The notes beneath the pieces were generated by a model. The model made no database searches and was not told where the DNA came from. It saw only the letters and a program-made list of their open reading frames with translations. A stretch of DNA of 64,000 nt from Pseudo-nitzschia pungens (lineage: Eukaryota; Bacillariophyta; Bacillariophyceae; Bacillariales; Bacillariaceae), in assembly GCA_037355855.1 (NCBI GenBank), contig CM074758.1, positions 3,693,001 through 3,757,000 on the forward strand, given 5' to 3'. Below, piece by piece: positions 55,430 to 64,000 of the stretch. Numbering within the stretch: position 1 is the stretch's first letter; each line of letters starts with the position of its first letter. Position numbers and translations under genes: made by a program.

Positions 55430-56705
55430 ATCCCCCCTGTATTTTCAATGCGTTGCTGCTTGCTGCTGCTTGCTGTCCTCCCCCCTTGTATTGTCGACGC
55501 ATTGGTTGCTGCTTGCTGTATTATCGACGCGTTGCTGCTTGCTGTCCCCCCCTGTATTATCGACGCTGCTTGCTGTATTATCGACGCGTTGCTGCTGCTT
55601 GCTGTCCCCCCCTGTATTATCGACGCGTTGCTGCTGCTTGCTGTCCCCCCTGTATTATCAACGCGTTGCTGCTTGCTGGGGGGTATTATCGACGCGTTGC
55701 TGTTTGTATTATCGACGCGTTGGTTGCTGCTTGTTGTCCCCACTGTATTATCGACGCGTTTGTACTATCAACGCGTTGCTGCTTGCTGTCCCCCCTGTAT
55801 TATCGACGCGTTGCTGTTTGTATTATCGACGCGTTGCTGTTTGTATTATGGACGCGTTGGTTGCTGCTTGTTGTCCCCCCTGTATTATCGACGCGTTGCT
55901 GTTTGTATTATCGACGCGTTGCTGCTGCTTGCTGTCCCCCCCCTGTATTATCAACGCGTTGCTGCTGCTCGCTGCTGCTTGCTGTCCCCCCTGTATTATC
56001 AACGCGTTGCTGCTGCTCGCTGCTGCTTGCCGTCTCCCCTGTATTATCGACGCGTTGTCCCCCCTGTATTATCGACGCGTTGCTGCTTGCTGCTTGCTGC
56101 TTGCTGTCCCCCCTGCTGTATTATCGACGCGTTGCTGCTTGCTGTCCCCCCTGTATTATCGACGCGTTGCTGTTTGTATTATCGACGCGTTGGTTGCTGC
56201 TTGTTGTCCCCACTGTATTATCGACACGTTTGTATTATCGACGCGTTGCTGCTGCTTGCTGTCCCCCCCTGTATTATCGACGCGTTGCTGCTGCTTGCTG
56301 TCCCCCCCTGTATTATCAACGCGTTGCTGCTGCTTGCTGTCCCCCCCTGTATTATCAACGCGTTGCTGCTGCTTGCTGTTTTATCGACGCGTTGCTGCTT
56401 GCTGGGGGGTATTATCGACGCGTTGCTGCTGCTTGCTGTCCCCCCCTGTATTATCGACGCGTTGCTGCTGCTTGCTGTCCCCCCCTTTATTATCGACGCG
56501 TTACTGCTGCTTGCTGTCCCCCCCCTGTATTATCAACGCGTTGCTGCTGCTTGCTGTTTTATCGACGCGCGACTGCTTGCTGGTCCCCCCCTGTACTATT
56601 ATCGACGCGTTGCTGCTGCTGCTTGCTGTCCCCCCCTGTATTATCGACGCGTTGCTGCTGCTTGCTGTCCCCCCTGTATTATCGACGTGTTGCTGCTTGC
56701 TGCTT
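55430..56705. repeat. C-rich 35-38 bp minisatellite in T
   Basis: More than 30 units of the type also seen at 12,700-13,445, with deletion variants that skip the C run. The long open frames in all three registers are not genes. Confidence 0.9.
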
Positions 56706-57022
56706 GGTGTCATTGTCAGTCCATACTGTGATGGTGTGTGTCGGACCAAAGGGAGGGTGACTTCGGCTTTCGCAGAAGAAATAAAATCCATAAGATCGTT
56801 CTTAACATAATAAGTTCGGCAATCACTGTTGGAATAGAGATGCCTGGAGAGGCCTTGAGATACGTATCGGTAGGTGTGAAAGTGGCTCGATTCTTGTTTG
56901 TATCCCTTGAAGGATTTTGATTTTCTTCTTCTTCCGGAGGCAATGCAGTTGCGACATTGGAATGTCTTGGGTATTCTGGGCTCATTGGCAAAGTGCCTTG
57001 GGTCGGAGGAAGCTTTCGGCAT
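56706..57022 (-). CDS. Zinc-finger-like N-terminal frame in T (partial, unknown)
   Basis: Homolog of 13,445-13,843. ATG at 57,022, CRNC, basic linker (SGRRRKSKSFKGYKQ), SSHFHTYRYVSQGLSRHLYS and NSDC, then SAKAEVTLPLVRHTPSQYGL before the frame enters the minisatellite. A finger of the C-x2-C...H...C kind is likely. It reads inward from the right TIR about 410 nt away. It may be the first exon of a transposon protein whose remainder was lost. Confidence 0.45.
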
Positions 57023-57433
57023 GGTGGTGTGTGTTTTTGTGATGCGATTCTTAGCTGGGGTACCGGTATGTGATGTGACACCACTGAAAAAAAAAGTTCA
57101 CAAAGGTGCACGACGTAACACTTTGGTGTGATTGAAGTAAATTGGATTAAAAATTATTTGTTGTGTTGAGTCAAGTGTGTCAAATGTGTAAAATGGAATG
57201 AAAGTGTGAAGAGGGACTGAATGTCAGGGTCTAGAACAGAACATTTCCGTCGACACGTTGGGGGAGTTGAGAAAAGGGAGAAATGTGGTTGAGAATAATG
57301 GAAAAAAGTTGAGAATAATAGAAAAGAGGTTGTGAAATAAAAAATTGGGGTTGAATTTTTTTTAGACAAGTGGCGATTGGGTCGCGATCGGGTCGCGATT
57401 GGTCGCGATGGGTCGCGAACCAGTTTTCGGACG
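57023..57433 (+). repeat. Right subterminal block and TIR of T
   Basis: Contains GTCGCGA four times at 57,380-57,417 and the TIR at 57,410-57,433. Confidence 0.85.
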
Positions 57434-57695
57434 ATTCACTCTTTCTTTTATACTCTAAAATAAACACACCTATCATGCCCTCCTTTACGACCGATTCCGA
57501 TGTACCTCTAGGGAAGTGCCTTGTATTGCTTGAGCGTATGCAATAGACCTTGAACAGTCCACTGTAGACTCACGATTTGCCAGGACTTTACGTGTTATTA
57601 TTGTTAGGGCTTTCCCCTATTTTTAGACCAGTACGAGATAGTTCATATCTACGATTAAGTTCCCCGAAGACCGCTGACGAGCGGATATCAACACA

Positions 57696-59880
57696 CTATT
57701 GGCTTGCCATCTTGGAGGATAGCAGCGCTGAGCTGTAGGTCTGAGGCATCAGTGTACAGTTCAAAGGGCTTGTTAAGGTCTGGATAGGTGTTCAGGGCAT
57801 CTGCTGCCACCATTGCCTTCATCTCTTGAAAGGCTTTATCTTGAGCAGGTCCCCAAGTGAAGGCTGAAGGGGCTTTCCTTTGTTTGGCTTTGATGGTAGC
57901 TGCTTGAGGGGACTGCTTCTTGGGAGTTCCAGTAATATCAAAGAGAGGCGCTAGGACATGAGATCTTCGGGGCCACATGTCTCTGTAGTATCCTACTGCT
58001 CCAAGGAAGGACTTGACTTGAGTGACAGTGCGCGGCCGATCCATGTGTAGGATGGCTTCAATCTTTTTGCGCCATGGCTTGACTGCTGTGGGAGTCATCC
58101 AATAGCCTAAGAAGTCAGTCTCTTGTACAGCCCAGTCACACTTGAGTGGGTTGCATTTAAGTCCATTTTGGTTGAGCCGGTCTAGGATCTTGTCAATGGT
58201 CTTCATGTGTAGATCGAAGGAGCCATTGGTCCAGATGCCAATATCATCAATATAAACAGTGCAGTCAGTGTCTTGTAGGATATCTTCCATTAGTTGTTGA
58301 GCAACGTCTGGAGAGACTTTGACACCCATTGGTAGTCGTTGGTATTCATAGCAACAATAGGGAGTGACTATGGTACAAAGTTTCTTGCTTGCGTCGTCCA
58401 GTTCAAAGCAGTAGTATTGCATGGACAAGTCAATCTTAGTGAAGTGTGTATACTTGCCACGCTTGTTCATGATGTCTTGTATCCTTGGTATGGGATAAGG
58501 TCTTCTTTCAAGGAGTTCGTTGAGTTCCCTGAAGTCTGATACCCATCGTACCCTGTTATCTTTCTTTGGTACTATGAAGGTTGGAAACGCCCATTCGGCC
58601 GGTCCAGTGCATCTCTTGAGTACTCCATCATTACAAAGATTCTGGAGCTCCCTTTTGAATAGGTCTTCTCTTTTGTATGCAACTGGATAAGGCTTCTTGT
58701 GGATAGGCTTGGATCCGGGCTTCAGTCTTAGAGAGATCTTCTTGTGAGGATACTTGCCAAGTTGTCCATTAAAGACGTTTGGATACTTGGTTAGGATAGC
58801 TTGGAACTGTTGTTGCTCTGCTTTGGACATGTGCGATTGTTGCTGTGCGACTGTGGATGGATCTGTTTCTTGGTAGGCTCTGTCTAGGATCACCTTGGAC
58901 TTGTATGGATTAGCAAAGGAGAGGTCATCAGCAAAGAGTTCGGCGTCTTCGAGTTCTTCCATGAGCATGGTATGGTTGTCATGGTATAGGGAGGTATCTT
59001 TCATGGGAATGGTTCTATCCATCCACTGGACTGCTCCTTCTTTGAATAGGAGATTGATTTTTGCTAGGTGGAGGAAGTCTCTGCCTAGTATTAGATCATA
59101 TTTGCAGTTGGGTGAATGGAAGAGCCTTGCCTCTTGTCTGTCGATGGTGTAGTTGCCAAACTCTTGTAACTTGGTGTTTTTCATGACAATATACTCGGTC
59201 GTGTCAAAGGTTCCATTTGCTGTGGTTGTTAGGACTTGGTGTTTGCTTCGTATTGGCATGGTGCCAAATGGTAGTGCTCTTTTGTTGATTAGAGTTCCGG
59301 AGGATCCACTATCTAGTAAGGCGAGTAGTGGTCTTGATTTTGTGGGGATGCCTTGTATGTACTGTATGGTGATTAGAAGAATAGGAGCCACGTTGCTCTT
59401 ATTCGGGGATGCCTGTTCTGCTGGATTTCCAGCAGTCGACAGCAGCTTTAAATAATTTTGCTCCAGCGCACCTCCCTTGGTGTAGTCTTTGGAGTTTTGG
59501 GTATTGCAATAGAGATTTTTGGCTGTACCCGTGGACCAATTCCTTGCTAAGGACAAGAGTGGTCTATTTATTGCTGCTGTTCTACTATCTTTCGCGTCTG
59601 TTGTACCCTTGGATCGATTCGATTGTGTTCGATTCGTATCCATTGTATCGTTCGTTCCGAAGAATCGAACTGTTTTTGTTGCTGCTGTTGCAGTCTTTGC
59701 TACGCGCTCAACAGGAATACTCCATCCTGTAGGTTCCTTCCCCTTTTTCTCCGGGAGATCTCCTCCTTGCGTCATCCCAGTCAGCTGTGCTGTACTGGCA
59801 TCCAGGGCCTGTGGCGCCGGAGGCAAGGTGATTGCTGGTTTTGGTGGACCCTTGGGTCTCGGGGAGGATTGCTTGCGCAA
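57696..59880 (-). pseudogene. pol: G4 pol, 5' half (protease, RT, RNase H start)
   Basis: Open from just after the gag TGA (59,881-59,883) with no ATG. Linker, protease (LLALLDSGSSGTLINKRALP), RT (VSDFRELNELLERRPYPIPR; VTPYCCYEYQ where the others have PYGCYE; YIDDIGIW) and the start of RNase H (ELYTDASD) up to DGKPI, where C1 begins. Gly to Cys in PYGCYE is a change at a conserved RT position. Confidence 0.88.
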
Positions 59881-60921
59881 TCATGGGAGCCAAACTAGGT
59901 CCCCATCGATGCTCCTTTCTGTTCTTCCACCATGATTGGCATGGTATTCTTCAATTGCGGCCTCGCGGGCTGCATTGATGTGGGCTTGGAAGGATTCGTT
60001 GCTGCCGGGGATCTCTTGGCACTGTGAGTAGAAGGTTTCAGTGTTAGAGGTGTTGTGATTGTTCTTGTTGCCCTTGGCGTAATTCTTGGAGAATTTGTTC
60101 TTCGGGCATTTGGACCAATCGTGGTTGTGTCCCTGGATTCGACACGGGTTGGATTTCTTTTTGTTTTGGTTAGCTTTGTTGGGTGGACCGGAGCGTTTGC
60201 GAGTGTTGGAGTTAGAATTGTTCAAGCGTTTCCCATTCTTGTTGCTCTTGTTCTGTTTGCTGAGGCGATCGAGACTGCTCATGTGGTCTACGATGAACTG
60301 CGACGTTGTCTCCGGGGTAAGTCTGAGGTGGATTCGGACATAATCTTCAATCCAGCTGTTGGGATAACTGTGGAGGAGGATTGTTAGTGTCTGTAGATGG
60401 TCTAGGTTGGACGCAAATCCATGTAGCTTGGAGGAATACTTGACTAGAGTCATGATTCGATCGGTGTGGTCCTTGCACGTGGATTCGATCTTTTTCTTGC
60501 AGGAACCACCTCTTAAGTAAACGTGCATGATGTCTCTAGCATCTTCGGCATTGCAGTAGAGCTTGATAAAGGCCTGGAAGGCTGAGGTATATCCTTGTCT
60601 GGTCAATGGATACACACGTTGGTTGTTGGCGCGAGTTGCTCGCGTTAGTGTTCTCCACTTGGTCTGCGCATCGACACAGAGGCATCGACCGAAGTATCGC
60701 ATGAGGTCTGCGTCCGGAATCGATAGATCTTCTGCAGCATTTAGGAACGCTTCTTCGGTATGGAGCAGTTCTTCTAAGCCCCCTTTATCAGTGAAGAGAG
60801 GGACCTTGACGCTATCCGAGTGATCCTCGGCATTGTAGACCGATAAGGTGACTAGCTTGGGTTTGGTGCTGTCGAAGGAGCTCTTATAGGAGATTGGTGG
60901 GTCTCTGTAGATGCCGGCCAT
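59881..60921 (-). CDS. gag: G4 Gag
   Basis: Start MAGIYRDPPISYKSSFDS at 60,921, matching G2 and G3; the frame is open 17 codons upstream. Capsid-like region (AAEDLSIPDADLMRYFGRC), Asn/Lys-rich stretch, knuckle CRIQGHNHDWSKC of the C-x4-H-x-H-x4-C form, end VWLP then TGA. It diverges more from G2 than G3 pol does from G2 pol, as usual for gag. Confidence 0.9.
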   Translation of the reverse strand: MAGIYRDPPISYKSSFDSTKPKLVTLSVYNAEDHSDSVKVPLFTDKGGLEELLHTEEAFLNAAEDLSIPDADLMRYFGRCLCVDAQTKWRTLTRATRANNQRVYPLTRQGYTSAFQAFIKLYCNAEDARDIMHVYLRGGSCKKKIESTCKDHTDRIMTLVKYSSKLHGFASNLDHLQTLTILLHSYPNSWIEDYVRIHLRLTPETTSQFIVDHMSSLDRLSKQNKSNKNGKRLNNSNSNTRKRSGPPNKANQNKKKSNPCRIQGHNHDWSKCPKNKFSKNYAKGNKNNHNTSNTETFYSQCQEIPGSNESFQAHINAAREAAIEEYHANHGGRTERSIDGDLVWLP

Positions 60922-61071
60922 GTTGCTTCTTAGGGAAGTTGGCTGAAGAGTTGCTCCTTGTCGGGGGTACAAGTTGCCTCTGTTATTGAGGCTGTTGTTG
61001 TTTCGGTTTTCTTGAGAGTTCAGTACTGAATTCTACTACTGTTCCTACGTGAAAGCGGACAGTAATTACTG
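60922..61071 (-). other. G4 leader
   Basis: Coding strand after the LTR begins CAGTAATTACTGTCCGCTTT, with the shared palindrome. Confidence 0.55.
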
Positions 61072-61382
61072 TGTAACACTCTAAGGTAGAAATGGGAGTA
61101 GTATTGAATAATTGTGTGTTATTTTACTTTTACGAGATGGGATTGAAATTAAAGAGAGGAAATAATGAGCGATGAGGTCATCGCGACCTCCTCGTATAAT
61201 AACCATCCCTGTATATAACATATATTCCGTATGTAACCTTAATCGTATAATCGCTCTCTTCTGCATGTCTGTTCATACATACCGGATATCCATACATGGA
61301 TATCATATATATATTTGAATCCCATGTGGGATTCGGTTAATTATTAATTCGTAACAATACTAGCCTACGCTAGCATGTTACA
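61072..61382 (-). repeat. G4 5' LTR
   Basis: 311 bp, TGTAACACTC...CATGTTACA. Followed by AAAGC of a decayed transposase gene. Confidence 0.85.
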
Positions 61383-62836
61383 AAAGCAATCCAGGGTAGC
61401 ACGATTGCCATGCTTGTCAGCAACAGAGAAGTCACCAGGCATGTCAGCAATGGAGCGATAGTCCCAACCAGAGCCAGTCCAAACCGATGATCGTGCGGGG
61501 GACTGCAAAGGAATATGGGGCTTCAGATGCATCACTAAATGCCCGCACACAGCTAATTGTAACGCCGACGCTGGTATGGACAGCACAGAGTTTTGTAAGT
61601 ACATTCTGACAAGTCTTGTTCCGTTGTACCCAGACATACAACCAGAAAATGGTAAATGGGTCTTGTTAATTGTGGATTCAGGTCCTGGACGTCTTGATAA
61701 AGAGCTCCTGCAGGAACTGAGCCAAAAGGGTGTGCTACTATTGCCAGGAGTGCCGAACACAACTCGCGTCACACAAGTTACGGACTGGAGCTACAGTCCC
61801 TTCAAGACTGCCTACCGCAAGAACAGGAAGAAACTACATGTAGTCTGCTGTTTAGAATGGAAATTGCTGCAAGCGAGCGACTATCCAGTGATGGTGTTTG
61901 GAAAACAAGAGATGAGCATAGGTATGCTATTAGAGTCTGTGTTTGATGCGGCCTTTGCTCCGGTGAGATCAAAATCTTTTTGGGAGAAGGTTGGAATTAG
62001 TGCCTTTACAAGAAAGTGCCTCGGAGATCGTAACATCGTTCACGAGCTCATGATTTTGCCAAACGGAGATATTGACAAAGCTACGGATCCAGCGACAGTG
62101 GAGCTATTGGAGCTCGAATGTCAAAACGCCATAGCTGTCACCAAAACACTGATTGATGTTGGTTTCAACGGGGAAGTATTTTGGAAGGAAGCATCACGGA
62201 ATTCCCAACAGGGAGTTACGAGATTGGAAGCAACTACAGCACGTCAGATCCAAGATGTGATTGCAAAGGCAAACACTGCAGGGAAGAAGTACATTGTTCT
62301 AGGCGGTAGACCATACAACTATCATGATCAGCACATCACAGATGAAAGATTGCATCGCACAAAAGAGATCAAAGCAATGAAATCCGCAAAGGCTCGGGCA
62401 GAGGTGTATGCGTATGCGACAAAGGAAACCAACTGTAAAGCGCTAATTCAGTCATGCAATGGCAATTTCCCAAAGCTATGGGTGAATGACATGAAAAAAA
62501 AATTATGAGTGGAAGCTCAGGAAAAAGGCTACAGGTCTGAAGAAAGAGGAGGAGATACTGACTGCAGTAGTAGTAGCAGTCAAGGATGATGCTCCACTTG
62601 GTGCAGTACCCTGGACTGCAGAGGATGATGCTGTACTGGAGGAATTACAGCAACAGGATATCACACTTAAAGATACAGAGGTTGGAAAGAAGATTGCAGA
62701 GGATCTTAGAAGTGCAATGAACACAGCAAAGACTATCACCAACAAGAAGCGGATGGAGATTGCCAGGGAGCATCTATCCCCTGAAGTAATCAAAATGCTG
62801 GAGGAGGTGCGAGCACAGTGGCCTTGTGAGGAGTAG
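61383..62836 (+). pseudogene. DDE superfamily (pogo/DDE_1-like) transposase remnant
   Basis: The frame from about 61,576 to 62,508 has MDSTEFCKYILTSLVPLYPD, VLLIVDSGPGRLD (a catalytic-Asp context resembling the second D of DDE_1) and LPGVPNTTRVTQVTDWSYSP (like the LPPNT...QPLD segment with the third D). Upstream, codons SKPMIVRGTAKEYGASDASL lie in another frame, so a shift occurred near 61,560. After the A9 run at 62,492-62,500 another shift leads to a C-terminal part (NYEWKLRKKATGLKKEEEIL ... LEEVRAQWPCEE) ending TAG at 62,834. The 5' part is missing left of 61,383, where G4 inserted or joined. Dead copy. Confidence 0.65.
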
Positions 62837-63924
62837 CGCGAGCGCTTGTAGTTAATATTGTTAGTGGTTTAAAGTTTAAAGTGGTTTATTTGTTACAGAG
62901 AGTTGTGCCTTTGTTATTGTTGCAAATACATGATAGCAGAGAAAAAAAAGTGATCGAAATTTCACATGCAGAGTTTTTAGCGCGAAAGGCATTTGCTGAC
63001 GCACATGTACAAAATGTACTGTGTTCTACGGTGTCACAACGAGTTTATTTACTGAACTCTTACTACTACTAGTAATATACTACCGTACTACTAGTAGTTT
63101 TAAGGTAAGATTACCAGCGTAACCTTACCGGTAATACCAAGCACGAAGTTGTTGTAAACACAAAGGAAGAGTTGTTCGTTTGTTTTTGATGGATGATTGG
63201 AGATTGATTGATTCATTCATTCATTCGGTCCGAGTGAGTGATGTGAATCCCTAGTTGCATTTGCAAAAACTCCGATCAGTTTGGGATTTCCGTCCGAGGG
63301 GTGGGAGGGCCCGTACCGGTAACCCTTGGGGAGAGGGCAATAATTACGGTATCGCATTCAACACAGTGTAGGAATTACCGTAACTTACCGGTAGTTACCG
63401 CAATCTACGGTAAACCTTACCGTAATTTTCTTCATGATACGAGTAACTTCCTCGAACCAGTACTGCCGTACCGGTAACGTTCAACGTACTACGAAATTCG
63501 TAATTCGTAACAGCTGTCCTCCGGTTCACGTACAAATTAGTACTTCGTACATTTGGTACGTAGAAAAAACGGACAGCTATTAGGAATTTTTTAGTAACCT
63601 TTATTTTTTTCAATTTCTGAGTGTCATCGTCGTTCGATCGAGCATTGGACGAAAACTCATCTTCAAAAATCGCTTTTGAAACACAACGTAATCTCAAGCA
63701 CGAACCAATCACTTCTCGTGCGTTTGGTGGTTGATCGTGCGAGTACTTGCAACTTCCGACGCAACAACACATTACAACAGTAATCTTACCTTGGTAGCGG
63801 TAACGGTTGTCCTTGAAGTGAACAGCCGTTCGTCATTGTTTGATCGATTCATTTTGATTCCTTGATCGCCAACAAAAGAAAAACAACAAATACACACCAC
63901 AACACAACACAACACCCAACAACC
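62837..63924. promoter_or_regulatory. Intergenic region upstream of the 63,925 gene
   Basis: No gene or TE recognised. Words such as AACCTTACCGGTAA (63,122), TTACCGTAACTTACCGGTAG (63,373) and CCGTACCGGTAACG (63,466) cluster here, and a CAACACAACACAAC leader precedes the ATG. Confidence 0.45.
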
Positions 63925-64000
63925 ATGCCGACACCGACGCTGAACTCCTCCGCCCTGACAGAGGGATCCATCGAAGCCCGATTCCTGTCCCTCGTCCAGA
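63925..64000 (+). CDS. Start of a gene, cut by the window end
   Basis: ATG at 63,925 opens MPTPTLNSSALTEGSIEARF to the last base, with GC-rich codon use unlike the AT-rich upstream region and a CA-repeat leader typical of a eukaryotic 5' UTR. Too short to identify. Confidence 0.6.
   Translation, partial: MPTPTLNSSALTEGSIEARFLSLVQ

Larger units (their letters stand above)
51396..57433 (+). mobile_element. Complete TIR element T (6,038 bp), TSD AT
   Basis: Perfect 24-bp TIRs starting CGTCCGAAAACTGGTTCGCG at 51,396-51,419 and 57,410-57,433. Comparison with the intact 5' LTR gives a precise empty site (CTTTAT/TCACTC) and a 2-bp AT duplication. Order inside: subterminal block with TCGCGA motifs, GACGA repeats, 20-bp repeats, 181-bp satellite, tRNA-like module, spacer, GACGA block, C-rich minisatellite, minus-strand zinc-finger frame, right subterminal block with four GTCGCGA motifs. 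No transposase gene, so it is non-autonomous. Confidence 0.92.
41881..57693 (+). mobile_element. Ty1/copia element C1 (CoDi-like), carrying element T in its 3' LTR
   Basis: 5' LTR 41,881-42,827 (947 bp), leader, gag, pol in the order protease-integrase-RT-RNase H, and 3' LTR 50,707-51,395 plus 57,434-57,693. The LTR starts TGAAGATATC and ends ATATCAACA. CTATT is repeated at both outer junctions, with one extra A at the left and CA at the right, so the exact ends are uncertain by 1-2 bp. LTRs are nearly identical (one difference noticed near 42,373/51,203). Confidence 0.93.
50707..57693 (+). repeat. C1 3' LTR, interrupted by T
   Basis: 50,707-51,395 (689 bp) plus 57,434-57,693 (260 bp). Together, minus the duplicated AT, they equal the 947 bp of the 5' LTR exactly. 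Confidence 0.93.
40092..61382 (-). mobile_element. Ty3/gypsy element G4, split by copia C1
   Basis: G4 occupies 40,092-41,879 and 57,696-61,382. The right LTR is 61,072-61,382 (311 bp). At the left only the last 11 bp of an LTR (AGCATGTTACA, to 40,102) remain next to LINE sequence, so one LTR has been almost wholly deleted. The coding parts on either side of C1 are open. Confidence 0.85.

Noticed and set aside
55423..56810. Three overlapping open frames of more than 420 codons on the plus strand
   Set aside because: They arise from a C-rich minisatellite lacking stop codons; unit lengths not divisible by three open all registers at once.
61365..61772. Minus-strand frame of 135 codons opposite the DDE remnant
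   Set aside because: The plus strand carries recognisable DDE_1-like motifs; the minus frame is its shadow.
63395..63772. 125-codon minus-strand frame upstream of the last gene
   Set aside because: Overlaps the motif-rich intergenic region, has no recognisable domain and an odd Cys-rich start.

Overview
This window looks like a repeat-rich stretch of a eukaryotic nuclear genome, most likely a diatom (stramenopile). The grounds are a Ty1/copia element whose protease motif reads DSHAD and whose integrase, RT and RNase H resemble diatom copia proteins, a decayed DUF4116-type repeat gene, a spliced gene with a GT-AG intron of about 110 nt, a degenerate DDE transposase gene with the motif LPLYPD/VDSGPGR-like, and CA-rich leaders before ATG codons. 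I cannot name the species. Nearly everything is transposable element; only two loci look like ordinary genes (29,213-29,815 minus and a gene starting at 63,925 plus).

Left part (1-27,663): a set of nested insertions. Four copies (called here W, X, Y, Z) of one terminal-inverted-repeat (TIR) family end in the same sequence, ...TTTTCGGACG, at 1,917, 10,135, 11,476 and 14,254. The sequence after each end continues the interrupted host element: X resumes after W, Y after X, Z after Y, and a minus-strand copia (C0) leader after Z. C0 lies in the 181-bp satellite of a further relative (V, 15,597-16,959), and V is also cut by a decayed gypsy element (G1), itself hit by a LINE 3' fragment and by an intact gypsy (G2, 21,895-27,490, TSD ACTCG). 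X (1,918-10,135) carries two plus-strand genes and a broken minus-strand gene, so it is a candidate coding member of the family.

Middle (27,664-40,091): a fold-back element with TIRs (27,747-28,732), a GC-rich single-exon gene of unknown function, a DUF4116 pseudogene, a copia LTR remnant, and a minus-strand LINE split by an intact gypsy, G3 (33,736-39,429, TSD CATCC, LTRs that look identical).

Right (40,092-64,000): gypsy G4 is split by copia C1 (41,881-57,693, TSD CTATT). The 3' LTR of C1 is split by a complete copy of the TIR family (T, 51,396-57,433, 6,038 bp). The intact 5' LTR of C1 supplies the empty site, which fixes the ends of T and a 2-bp duplication. T carries a six-copy 181-bp satellite, a tRNA-like module, a C-rich minisatellite and a zinc-finger ORF. 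G4 sits beside a decayed DDE transposase gene; the window ends in the first codons of a new gene.

Two points deserve most attention. First, T and X share both ends and a flanking segment, but the gene core of X (about 4.3-9.4 kb) corresponds in T to satellite, 20-bp repeats and the tRNA-like module. Second, in all four gypsy copies and in the copia element gag and pol lie in one frame separated by a single TGA, which suggests UGA readthrough.
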